Shown: positions 1 to 7,038 of the stretch, piece by piece
Position numbering within the stretch: position 1 is the first letter of the stretch
Layout: each line of letters starts with the position of its first letter
NCBI GenBank assembly: GCA_014894735.1
Contig: JADBKX010000121.1
Span: 1-11,388, forward strand
DNA from: Candidatus Sediminicultor sextus
GTDB lineage: Bacteria > Atribacterota > Phoenicimicrobiia > Phoenicimicrobiales > Phoenicimicrobiaceae
DNA length: 11,388 nucleotides
Direction: 5' to 3'
The notes under the pieces: model-generated
What the model was told of the DNA's origin: nothing
What the model saw: only the letters and a program-made list of their open reading frames with translations
Database searches by the model: none
Program-made: the position numbers and the translations under genes

Positions 1-1
1 T

Positions 2-175
2 TTAGGAGTAGCTGATGTAGTAGAGGCAATGTCTTCTCACCGCCCTTATCGACCTGCCCTGGGTATCGATAAAGCCCTGGAAGAAATCACTCAGAACAGA
101 GGTATCCTCTATGACCCGAAAATAGTGGAGGCTTGTTTGAAGCTCTTCAAAGAGAAAGAATTTAAATTTGAATAA
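2..175 (+). CDS. HD-GYP domain protein, C-terminal end (partial)
   Basis: The last 57 codons of a gene that begins before the window. The peptide starts LGVADVVEAMSSHRPYRPAL and continues to a YDPKIVEACLKLF segment. The VADVxEAMxSHRPYRPA block and the later YDPKxVxACLxLF helix are characteristic of the C-terminal half of HD-GYP domains. Most such proteins are phosphodiesterases that hydrolyse cyclic di-GMP, often as output domains of response regulators or PAS sensors. The HD and GYP metal-binding motifs lie upstream of the window, so catalytic competence and the attached sensor domains cannot be judged. The gene ends with TAA about 200 bp before the kinase gene. No strong terminator follows it. 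Confidence 0.8.
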   Translation, partial: LGVADVVEAMSSHRPYRPALGIDKALEEITQNRGILYDPKIVEACLKLFKEKEFKFE

Positions 176-205
176 AAGAAGGAGAAAATCTTATTTCTTC
201 TACTA

Positions 206-245
206 TTTAATAAACTTTTAATAAATCTTTAATAGTATTTTTAGA
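206..245 (+). promoter_or_regulatory. 11-bp-period direct repeats, probable OmpR/PhoB-type operator
   Basis: TTTAATA occurs perfectly three times, at 206-212, 217-223 and 228-234, exactly 11 bp apart. A weaker fourth copy in phase, TTTTAGA, lies at 239-245. Tandem heptamers with 4-bp spacers on one face of the helix are how PhoB/PhoP/OmpR-family regulators bind. The array sits directly upstream of a TATAAT box and ahead of a kinase plus OmpR-family regulator operon, so autoregulation is the natural inference. The surrounding DNA is very AT-rich, but exact spacing of three identical heptamers is more than I would expect by chance. A similar array lies before the efflux operon (8171-8232). Confidence 0.6.
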
Positions 246-254
246 AACATACAT

Positions 255-260
255 TATAAT
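255..260 (+). promoter_or_regulatory. -10 box for the kinase/regulator operon
   Basis: A perfect TATAAT hexamer stands downstream of the direct-repeat array. There is no recognisable TTGACA-like -35 at 16-18 bp; the corresponding region is the edge of the repeats. This fits an activator-dependent promoter in which the regulator replaces the -35 contact. Transcription starting near 267 would give a leader of about 110 nt before the kinase start codon. Confidence 0.5.
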
Positions 261-289
261 ACCATAAGATTAATATATATTTTAGGTGA

Positions 290-373
290 GGTGGAGACGA
301 TTCAATAGGAAAAGTAATCGCTTTATTTAATATAGTAAATTATTTTAACACCAAAATGAATGGACGATATTAA
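290..373 (+). other. Leader with misplaced Shine-Dalgarno and short open frame
   Basis: A strong purine stretch (AGGTGAGGTGGAG, 284-296) lies about 80 nt too far upstream to serve the kinase start at 377. A frame open from 290 to a TAA at 371-373 encodes GKVIALFNIVNYFNTKMNGR-like residues, but it has no ATG, GTG or TTG correctly spaced from that Shine-Dalgarno; only an ATA at 305 is. It might be a degenerate leader peptide or a chance feature. The stop lies 3 nt before the kinase ATG, which would permit translational coupling. Confidence 0.2.
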
Positions 374-376
374 AAA

Positions 377-1912
377 ATGATTATTAGAAAACAACTATGG
401 CTTTCAAATTTTATTACGATTATAATTACCATATTTTTATTAATTATTGTGAGTATTCTTATCGGTAGAAATTATCAAAATATTTCAAGATTTGGTTTAC
501 CCCCAAAAGATTTTGTAAGAGAAGAAGCGTCCAGAGGGTATTTAGACCTTTTAGAAAGAGAAATACGAATAGCAGATAGGGTTGTAAATCGTGTAATAAG
601 AGAAAGTCCTGAAGTATTAGAAGATATTAAATATATTCAACAATTGGATGCTTTTATGAATGCATCTAATGGCGGTATTATTATCCGAAAAAACAATGAA
701 ATACTTTACTATTCTCTTTTTCTTTCAAGTCTTGATTTAGATGAAGAAACAATGAATTCTCAAATTCAGTCATTTCCGAATAAGAAAATTATTAATTTTA
801 GTAAAAACATATATTTGGAAAAGTTGGATTTTCGCTTTTCTGATGAATCCAAAGGCGAGGCTTTAATTGTTAGTGATGTTACTTCTACTTTAGAAAATTT
901 GGCACAATTCCGCTATTCGGTTTTCATTATTTTGATTCTTTTTCTTATTGCTATTGTTATCATTAGCACAATCACTACTTACATATTATCAAAAAATATC
1001 GTTAAACCTCTAACGCAATTGGAGAATGCTGCCCTGCAGATTAGAAAGGGTAATTATGATTTTAAAATAAACACCACTGCAAAAGATGAAATCGGAGATT
1101 TGTCAAGAACCTTTGAAGAAACAAGAAAACAATTAAAAGAAACTGAGAAAATAAAAAGAAAATATGATAATAATCGTAATGAATTGATTTCGAATATATC
1201 ACATGATTTGAAAACTCCCATTACCACGATAAAGGGATATATTGAGGGAATTATAGACGGTATTCCCAGTTCAAAAGAGAAAAAAGACAAATATCTTAAA
1301 ACCATTTATCAAAATACTGTAAATATGGAATCTTTGATTAATGAATTATTTCAGTTATCTGAATTAGAATTAAAGGAACTTCCTTTAAATTTTGTGTCGA
1401 TTGATATCAAGGCCTATTTAACTGATTGTGTTGAAGAATTAAAATTTTATTTAGCTGAAAAGGGGATTACATTAAAATTTGATGCCGATTATCATGAGAA
1501 AGAAATGGTATACGCTGATAGAGAAAAGATAAAACGAGTCATTTTAAATATTATCAATAATGCGGTGAATCATAAGGCAAGCATCGATCCGGCTATTACC
1601 ATTAAATTGACTGAAAAAAAAGAAGAAGCCCAAATAGAAATTTGGGATAACGGCCAGGGAATACCAGAAAAATCATTAAACAATATTTTTGAACGTTTTT
1701 ATAAAGCCGATAAAGCCCGGTCTGCTAATTCAAGTGGAACCGGTTTGGGTCTTTATATTGCCAAAGAAATAGTAATGAGCCATGAGGGTAGAATTTGGGC
1801 AAAAAGTCAGGAAGGAAAGGGCACCAGTATTTTCTTTACATTAAAGAAAATCCATGACTTTTCGAAAATGATAAAAACGGAGAAAAACAATGAAAAGAAT
1901 ATTAATTATTGA
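377..1912 (+). CDS. Membrane sensor histidine kinase (HAMP, HisKA, HATPase)
   Basis: A 511-residue class I histidine kinase of the inner membrane. TM1 spans about residues 10-29 and TM2 about 181-203, enclosing an extracytoplasmic sensor region of about 150 residues whose ligand I cannot name. A HAMP linker (about 204-256) follows, then a HisKA domain with the H-box ISHDLKTP and phospho-accepting His276. The ATPase domain has the N-box around Asn391-Asn395, the G1 box DNGQGIP (Asp424), the F-box near Phe438 and the G2 box GTGLGL (454-459), so all catalytic motifs are present. The ATG at 377 has only a weak upstream GGA. The 3' end overlaps the response-regulator gene by 23 nt, so the two are a cognate pair. 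The gene is very AT-rich compared with its neighbours. Signal identity is unknown; the neighbouring export operon suggests envelope or drug stress. Confidence 0.95.
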   Translation: MIIRKQLWLSNFITIIITIFLLIIVSILIGRNYQNISRFGLPPKDFVREEASRGYLDLLEREIRIADRVVNRVIRESPEVLEDIKYIQQLDAFMNASNGGIIIRKNNEILYYSLFLSSLDLDEETMNSQIQSFPNKKIINFSKNIYLEKLDFRFSDESKGEALIVSDVTSTLENLAQFRYSVFIILILFLIAIVIISTITTYILSKNIVKPLTQLENAALQIRKGNYDFKINTTAKDEIGDLSRTFEETRKQLKETEKIKRKYDNNRNELISNISHDLKTPITTIKGYIEGIIDGIPSSKEKKDKYLKTIYQNTVNMESLINELFQLSELELKELPLNFVSIDIKAYLTDCVEELKFYLAEKGITLKFDADYHEKEMVYADREKIKRVILNIINNAVNHKASIDPAITIKLTEKKEEAQIEIWDNGQGIPEKSLNNIFERFYKADKARSANSSGTGLGLYIAKEIVMSHEGRIWAKSQEGKGTSIFFTLKKIHDFSKMIKTEKNNEKNINY

Positions 1913-2579
1913 AGACCAGCAAAGCATCGCCGAATTGGAAAGAGATTATCTGGAAATTGATGGCTTTCAGGTTGATATTAAAAACAATGGTAGAGAAGGA
2001 TTGAATCAGGCTCTGGAGCATAATTATGACCTTGTTCTATTAGATTTAATGCTGCCCGATATGGACGGTTTTGATATTTGCAAGAAAATTAGAAAGGGGA
2101 AAAATATTCCCATTCTCATTATTTCTGCTAAAGGAGAAGATATTGATAAAATTCGTGGTCTTGGACTGGGGGCTGATGATTATATCAGTAAGCCATTTAG
2201 TCCAAGTGAGCTGGTGGCTCGAGTGAAAGCCCATTTATCCCGGTTTGAGCGGCTTACCGGACAACAGGATGCGGCGAGTAAAGAAATTCGTATAAAAGAT
2301 TTAATTATTAACCAAACTGCCCGTCAGGTCTATCTCGGGGGTAATAAAATAATTCTTACCACTAAAGAATTTGACATATTAAACTTCCTGGCATCTAATC
2401 CCAATATTGTTTTTAGTAAAGAAACCATCTATGATAGGATATGGGGGAATGATTCCTACGGAGATATGACTACTATTGCTGTTCATATTAAAAAAATACG
2501 GGATAAAATTGAAAAAGACCCCCAGAGTCCACATTATATTGAAACCCTTTGGGGTTCAGGTTATCGCTTTAATGCATAA
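1890..2579 (+). CDS. OmpR/PhoB-family response regulator
   Basis: A 229-residue transcription factor. The receiver domain (about 1-120) has the acidic pair Glu8-Asp9, phospho-acceptor Asp52 in LLDLMLPDMDG, Ser79 at the Thr/Ser switch position, Tyr98 and Lys101 in the YISKPF motif. A winged-helix DNA-binding domain occupies about 131-229, with the usual TTKEFDIL opening, a recognition-helix region near TIAVHIKKIRDKI and the C-terminal wing ending in GSGYRF. The ATG is preceded by ACGGAGAA at good spacing and lies inside the end of the kinase gene. Regulators of this class bind tandem repeats with an 11-bp period; such repeats lie upstream of the kinase gene and of the efflux operon, which are the most likely targets. 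Confidence 0.96.
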   Translation: MKRILIIEDQQSIAELERDYLEIDGFQVDIKNNGREGLNQALEHNYDLVLLDLMLPDMDGFDICKKIRKGKNIPILIISAKGEDIDKIRGLGLGADDYISKPFSPSELVARVKAHLSRFERLTGQQDAASKEIRIKDLIINQTARQVYLGGNKIILTTKEFDILNFLASNPNIVFSKETIYDRIWGNDSYGDMTTIAVHIKKIRDKIEKDPQSPHYIETLWGSGYRFNA

Positions 2580-2623
2580 AAAATAACCCACCTGTAAATA
2601 ATTTACAGGCGGTTATTTTTTTT
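2577..2623. terminator. Bidirectional intrinsic terminator
   Basis: The arms AATAACC (2582-2588) and GGTTATT (2611-2617) flank a perfect inner stem, CCTGTAAAT (2591-2599) with ATTTACAGG (2601-2609). On the + strand a run of Ts continues to 2623; on the - strand the hairpin is likewise followed by a T run. It lies between convergent genes, the regulator on + and the permease on -, and would stop both transcripts. Confidence 0.93.
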
Positions 2624-2636
2624 AAACTATTATTAT

Positions 2637-3857
2637 CTATTCATATCGTAGTGCATCCACCGGATTCATCTTTGCCGCCTTCATGGCCGGATAAAGGCCA
2701 AAAAAGATACCAATAAATAGAGCAAAACCAAAAGCAAGTCCGATGGAAAGAGGAGCAATGACCATAGGCCAATTACCATATTGGGATAAAAAGTAAGCTG
2801 CTCCCCAACCAAATCCAATACCCAAAATTCCGCCAAAACTGGTTAAATTTAATGATTCCATCAAGAATTGGAATAAGATATGTGCATTCCTGGCACCCAG
2901 TGCTTTTCGTACACCGATTTCTCTGGTCCGTTCGGTTACCGAAACCAGCATAATATTCATAATCCCAATTCCACCAACCAGAAGGGAAATAGCAGCAATT
3001 CCTCCCAGCATAATGCTCATGGTTGCGGTGACTGAGCTCACTGTATCAAGAATCTCATCTTGACTGATAATCCGAAATTGTTCCTCATTTTCATCATTTA
3101 AAAATTTAACCATAAAATTTTTCAGTTCATTGACAGCAGTAGCTGCTTTTTCCGATGAGGCAGCTTGTGCAATATAGGAAGTAACAAAATCACTGTTGGT
3201 CAATTTATCCATCGAAACGGATAAAGGAATGTAAGCCCGGTCATCCAGGTCTCCGCCCATGGAGCCGCCTTTTTCCTTCATGACTCCAATCACATCAAAC
3301 ATATAGACCTGCCCGTCATAGTTCACTTTAATTCTTTTGCCAATGGGATTAGCATCTTCAAATAGATCTTTAGCCAGTTGAGAGCCCAATACCATGACTT
3401 GTCTTCTTTCCTGATCATCATTCTTACTGATAAAATTACCCGTATCCACTTCATAATTATTCACGTCGGCATAGTCGAGATTAGTCCCTAAGAGAGTAGT
3501 ATTAACGTTTATATCACCAGAAATTAATCTTCCGTTAACCTGCTTCACCGGAATCACTTTTATGATCGAAGGACAAAATTTTTCCATATAATCGGCTAAT
3601 TCCAAGGAAAATTTTTCCTGTGAGCTTCCACTGCTGACCCTTCCTCCTTGTCCTCTTGCTGTTCGGGGATAAACGGTAATCATATTGGAACCCAGATTAG
3701 CAATACGGGAAGTGACTTGCTGGGTTGAACCGGTACCTACGGAAACAATTGCAATAACTGCACCTACACCAATAATAATTCCCAACATGGAAAGGACGCT
3801 GCGCATTTTATTTGCCCATAAACTCTCCAGGGCAATTATTAAACTTTGCAAAATCAT
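2637..3857 (-). CDS. MacB-type ABC transporter permease (FtsX fold)
   Basis: A 406-residue inner-membrane permease of the MacB/FtsX family. One membrane segment lies near the N-terminus (about 21-41). A large extracytoplasmic MacB-type domain (about 45-275) follows, then three C-terminal segments (about 281-304, 333-358 and 367-390). Family signatures include LSMLGIIIGVGAV after TM1, the cytoplasmic loop VTERTREIGVRKALGA and the terminal PAMKAAKMNPVDALRYE. Unlike E. coli MacB, the ATPase is a separate protein. The ATG overlaps the ATPase stop codon as ATGA, with GAGGTGA upstream, so translation is coupled. MacB works as a mechanotransmitter that drives substrates from the periplasm through TolC. 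Substrates (macrolides, peptides, siderophore-like or lipid molecules) cannot be told from the sequence. It is the last gene of the operon. Confidence 0.95.
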   Translation of the reverse strand: MILQSLIIALESLWANKMRSVLSMLGIIIGVGAVIAIVSVGTGSTQQVTSRIANLGSNMITVYPRTARGQGGRVSSGSSQEKFSLELADYMEKFCPSIIKVIPVKQVNGRLISGDINVNTTLLGTNLDYADVNNYEVDTGNFISKNDDQERRQVMVLGSQLAKDLFEDANPIGKRIKVNYDGQVYMFDVIGVMKEKGGSMGGDLDDRAYIPLSVSMDKLTNSDFVTSYIAQAASSEKAATAVNELKNFMVKFLNDENEEQFRIISQDEILDTVSSVTATMSIMLGGIAAISLLVGGIGIMNIMLVSVTERTREIGVRKALGARNAHILFQFLMESLNLTSFGGILGIGFGWGAAYFLSQYGNWPMVIAPLSIGLAFGFALFIGIFFGLYPAMKAAKMNPVDALRYE

Positions 3858-4540
3858 ACTATCACCTCATCTCTATCGATTACACCATCTTTTAAATAGA
3901 TAATTCGCTTGCCATATCGGGCGATTTCCGGTTCATGAGTAACCAAAATAATAGTATTCCCGTCATCATGTAACTTTTTAATTATTTCCATAATATCCCC
4001 ACCGGTTTTTGAATCCAGGTTTCCGGTCGGTTCATCTGCCAAAATGATAGAGGGATGGTTGATTAATGCCCGGGCAATGGCCACTCTTTGCTTCTGGCCA
4101 CCCGATATTTCATTGGGTCGATGCTTTAATCGATCACCTAATCCTACTTCCTCCAAAGCTTGAACAGCAAGTCGTTTTTTATTTTTAGAATGAGTGTTAT
4201 TATAAGTTAAGGGAAGTTCCACATTCTTTAGAATAGTTGCTTTGGGTAGTAAATTAAATTGTTGAAAGACAAATCCAATTTTTTGATTACGAAACAGAGC
4301 CAATTGATTGTCGTTCAGTTTACTAACATCCTGGCCGGATAGAAAATATTTCCCTTCAGTGGGATAATCCAAACAGCCGATGATATGCATCAAAGTTGAT
4401 TTTCCCGAACCGGAAGGTCCCATGATGGAAACAAAATCTCCGCTGTTAATTTCGAACGACACACCTCGCAAGGCTTCAACTTCTACCTTTCCTAAATGGT
4501 AGGTCTTCTTTAATTGTTCAATTTGTATTACTTTAGACAT
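3854..4540 (-). CDS. ABC transporter ATP-binding protein (MacB/LolD type)
   Basis: A 228-residue cytoplasmic ATPase that powers the adjacent permease. It has Walker A GPSGSGKST (41-49), Q-loop Gln93 in FVFQQFNLLP, the signature ISGGQKQR (145-152), Walker B IILADEPT with catalytic Glu170, a D-loop at GNLDS and switch His202 in LVTHEPE. The FNLLP stretch, the short length and the paired FtsX-type permease place it in the MacB/LolD/FtsE subgroup. A Shine-Dalgarno GAGGTGAAG lies about 6 nt before the ATG. The gene starts 16 nt after the membrane-fusion gene stops and ends in a 4-nt overlap with the permease gene. All catalytic residues are intact. Confidence 0.96.
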   Translation of the reverse strand: MSKVIQIEQLKKTYHLGKVEVEALRGVSFEINSGDFVSIMGPSGSGKSTLMHIIGCLDYPTEGKYFLSGQDVSKLNDNQLALFRNQKIGFVFQQFNLLPKATILKNVELPLTYNNTHSKNKKRLAVQALEEVGLGDRLKHRPNEISGGQKQRVAIARALINHPSIILADEPTGNLDSKTGGDIMEIIKKLHDDGNTIILVTHEPEIARYGKRIIYLKDGVIDRDEVIV

Positions 4541-4556
4541 ATATCTTCACCTCTTG

Positions 4557-5621
4557 TTAACGCATCATAGGTATGGGAAAACCACCCCTATTAGGACCTC
4601 TGTTATTATTAGAATTGTCTGCTGTATTCATCTGGTAATTATTGACAATAATTTTGTCTCCCTCTTTTAATCCTTCGGTTACTTCCAGATAATAGCTGTC
4701 ACTGATTCCGGTTTTGACCGGAGTAGGTACTGCTTTATCACCTTCAACTTTTAAGACCACCGAATCACGTCCTGTTGTTGAGACAGATGTAACTGGAACA
4801 AGCAAAACATTTTCCACTGAGCTGACTATAATTTCTGCTGATGCTGAAAATCCGGGTTTGAAGGATTTCGATACTTCATCCATTCGAATGGTTACCGGCA
4901 CCGTTACTACATTACTTTCTGCTATGGCATAATCTGCCACTTCTGCCACTTTTCCGCTAAAAACCTCATTATCCAAAATATCCAATTCTACTTCTGCTTC
5001 CTGACCGACTTCAATATCCATACAATCCACTTCACTGACTGATACTTCAATTTCATAAGCAGTTTCATCAATCAGGTAAATAAGATCATCAGTTTTTTCA
5101 ATGTTATCTCCTTCCTCGACATAAATCTTGATAATTTTACCAGAGAAAGGAGCTTGAATGGTCCGTGCATTAAGTTTTTCCAGAGCTAAGTCCATAGCCA
5201 ACTTCTTTTCTTCTTGTGTGAGGCTAGGAGAACCATTAATTTTAGCCAGTTCGTATTCATTTTTTGCCTTTAAATAATTTAATCTTTCCTCTTTATCTTT
5301 TAAGTGAACCAGTTCTTGTCCTTGTTTCACAAATTCACCAATATGTACCAGGATTTTTTCAACAGTGCCTCCTGTTGTTTCACTGCTTTGCAAATTAAGA
5401 TTGATAGAATTGACCGGCTGGAGAAAACCACTAGCAGGAACTGTCTTTTTTAAATTTCCCAACTTCACCTCAAACACTGATGCCAAATCTACCGACTTAC
5501 TTTGATTTCCAGAATTTGCTTCCGTTTCGGATTTGGACTGCCAATAATTGAATCCGAAAAAACTGCCTGTCCCCAAAATTAAAATGACAATTATCCATAA
5601 AAACCATTTCTTTTTTCTCAC
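4557..5621 (-). CDS. Membrane-fusion (periplasmic adaptor) protein, MacA/HlyD type
   Basis: A 354-residue adaptor expected to bridge the permease and a TolC channel. An N-terminal anchor lies at about 7-24; no lipobox cysteine is visible. Split lipoyl halves lie around 62-108 (GTVEKILVHIGEFVKQGQ) and 152-188 (IQAPFSGKIIKIYVEEGD). The helical hairpin between them is only about 40 residues, short for MacA. Beta-barrel (about 190-268) and membrane-proximal (about 270-328) domains follow, and the protein ends in an Asn/Gly/Pro-rich tail (PNRGGFPIPMMR). The start is GTG at 5621 with GAGGA about 8 nt upstream; an ATG 4 nt earlier is out of frame. It begins 10 nt after the second TolC-like gene. Family assignment is firm; the substrate is unknown. 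Confidence 0.92.
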   Translation of the reverse strand: MRKKKWFLWIIVILILGTGSFFGFNYWQSKSETEANSGNQSKSVDLASVFEVKLGNLKKTVPASGFLQPVNSINLNLQSSETTGGTVEKILVHIGEFVKQGQELVHLKDKEERLNYLKAKNEYELAKINGSPSLTQEEKKLAMDLALEKLNARTIQAPFSGKIIKIYVEEGDNIEKTDDLIYLIDETAYEIEVSVSEVDCMDIEVGQEAEVELDILDNEVFSGKVAEVADYAIAESNVVTVPVTIRMDEVSKSFKPGFSASAEIIVSSVENVLLVPVTSVSTTGRDSVVLKVEGDKAVPTPVKTGISDSYYLEVTEGLKEGDKIIVNNYQMNTADNSNNNRGPNRGGFPIPMMR

Positions 5622-5631
5622 TCATCTGTCC

Positions 5632-7038
5632 TCAACTTTCCTTGTTTTGTATACCTAAAAAATGGGCTAATCTTAAACGATTAACCAATAATAGATCCTG
5701 AGCTTCTTTAACTTTCAGTTCTTTTTCTGCCAGGGCAATCAGCTGGTTTTGCCATTGGGTAGAAGAAATAATCTTTTCCTGATACTGTTTTTCCAAAATA
5801 TTTTTTATATATTGTTCTTCTTCTAAAGCGGCTAATTTTGCCTGTAAATTAAGTTGATTATATTGTTCTTGATCCATCATTTGATTCATTTCAAGTTGTA
5901 ATGTTTTTATCAATTGGTCGAGCTCTTTTTCTTTTTGAAGAATGGTTGCTTCAGCTCCTTTTTCTTTTAATTTTTGTGCTCCTCCATCGGTTAGATTCCA
6001 GGATAAGTCTAACATGGCATACCAGTAATCGTCGGAAAGGTCATATCCGCCATTAATATTCACTTGCGGCTTACCTTCATTTTTTGTCCACTCTGCTTCT
6101 TTTAAAACGCTTTCTTTATCTATATAATCATTCTTTATCTGATAATGTTTTTCTAATGCTTGTTTGAATAAAATTTCCTTTTTTTCACTCTCTAAAGTTA
6201 ATTGCTCCATGTTTGACCTTAAAGTTTGTAAATAAGCAGGTTCTTCCTTGAATTGAACTTGGATATCTTTCGATAGATTCAATTCCAGGTACCATTCATT
6301 CTGTTGTTGAATCAGATTTTGTTTTAAATTAAAAAATTGATTCTCAGCTTCCATTAATGCTATTTTTGCCTCAGTTTCCTGCTGGTAGCCTCCTTCACCT
6401 AAGCGAATCTGTTGCTGTACCCTTTCTAAACCTTCAGTGGCTAATTGAAGCCTTTTATCAGAAATATTCACTTCTTCTGTTGAGCGGACAAGGGCTAGAT
6501 AGCCTTCAATAAAATCAATTTGTTTTTCTGCTTCCTTCCAGGTCAATTCTTCGACTTTCTTTTTTAAATTATTTTCAGTTTGAAAGATTTGTTGTTCATT
6601 TTGAGTATAAGAATTAGGGTAAATTTGTTTTTCGACTTGAATACTTTCACTAGCACTGCTCGCGATTCCCTCGAAAGAGATATCTGCAAAATCATTTTTA
6701 TTCCAGGAGATATCAGCCGAAATATTGAAATCATCTGCAATAGTTTTTTTAGCTGTAAGTGTAACCAGACTGGTATCGCTTTGTCCCTTTCCAAAATCCC
6801 ATATTGGGGTAACACCCAAACTAATCTGAAGGGCTTTATCTGTATCAAGGATTGCCAAATCTCGTTCTAATGTGTCGATATTATTTTTGATTATCTCTAA
6901 ATCGTAATTATGCTGTATTCCCCAATCAATAGCTTCTTTCAAATTTATCTCTTTGGCCTGTAAGACGATTGGCATGAGTAAAATACTTGTTATAATAATA
7001 GCTGTGATGAATCTAAATATTATTTTATTAAATTTCAT
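5632..7038 (-). CDS. TolC-family outer membrane efflux protein (full length)
   Basis: A 468-residue outer-membrane channel subunit with a signal peptide (about 1-28, cleavage near VLQA-KE). The mature protein shows the two-repeat TolC layout: long helices broken by a strand-rich segment at about 71-135, with alternating residues such as QISLGVTPIWDF and FNISADISW, and a second at about 324-350 (VNINGGYDL, YAMLDLSWNLTDGG). The GG turn before the next long helix is typical of the family. The C-terminal helices end with LLVNRLRLAHFLG. Trimers would form the exit duct for the ABC exporter encoded downstream. The start ATG shares its A with the TAA stop of the preceding gene (TAATG), giving tight coupling. 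It is the best candidate for the actual outer-membrane pore of this operon. Confidence 0.9.
   Translation of the reverse strand: MKFNKIIFRFITAIIITSILLMPIVLQAKEINLKEAIDWGIQHNYDLEIIKNNIDTLERDLAILDTDKALQISLGVTPIWDFGKGQSDTSLVTLTAKKTIADDFNISADISWNKNDFADISFEGIASSASESIQVEKQIYPNSYTQNEQQIFQTENNLKKKVEELTWKEAEKQIDFIEGYLALVRSTEEVNISDKRLQLATEGLERVQQQIRLGEGGYQQETEAKIALMEAENQFFNLKQNLIQQQNEWYLELNLSKDIQVQFKEEPAYLQTLRSNMEQLTLESEKKEILFKQALEKHYQIKNDYIDKESVLKEAEWTKNEGKPQVNINGGYDLSDDYWYAMLDLSWNLTDGGAQKLKEKGAEATILQKEKELDQLIKTLQLEMNQMMDQEQYNQLNLQAKLAALEEEQYIKNILEKQYQEKIISSTQWQNQLIALAEKELKVKEAQDLLLVNRLRLAHFLGIQNKES

Noticed and set aside
177..201. Hairpin AGAAGGAG/TTTCTTCT after the HD-GYP gene as a terminator
   Set aside because: Two of eight pairs are G-U, the stem is AT-rich and no T tract follows.
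2637..4540. ATPase and permease as parts of a lipoprotein-sorting (LolCDE) or cell-division (FtsEX) system
   Set aside because: The permease has the large MacB-type domain and the operon carries an adaptor and TolC proteins, which point to MacAB-type export.
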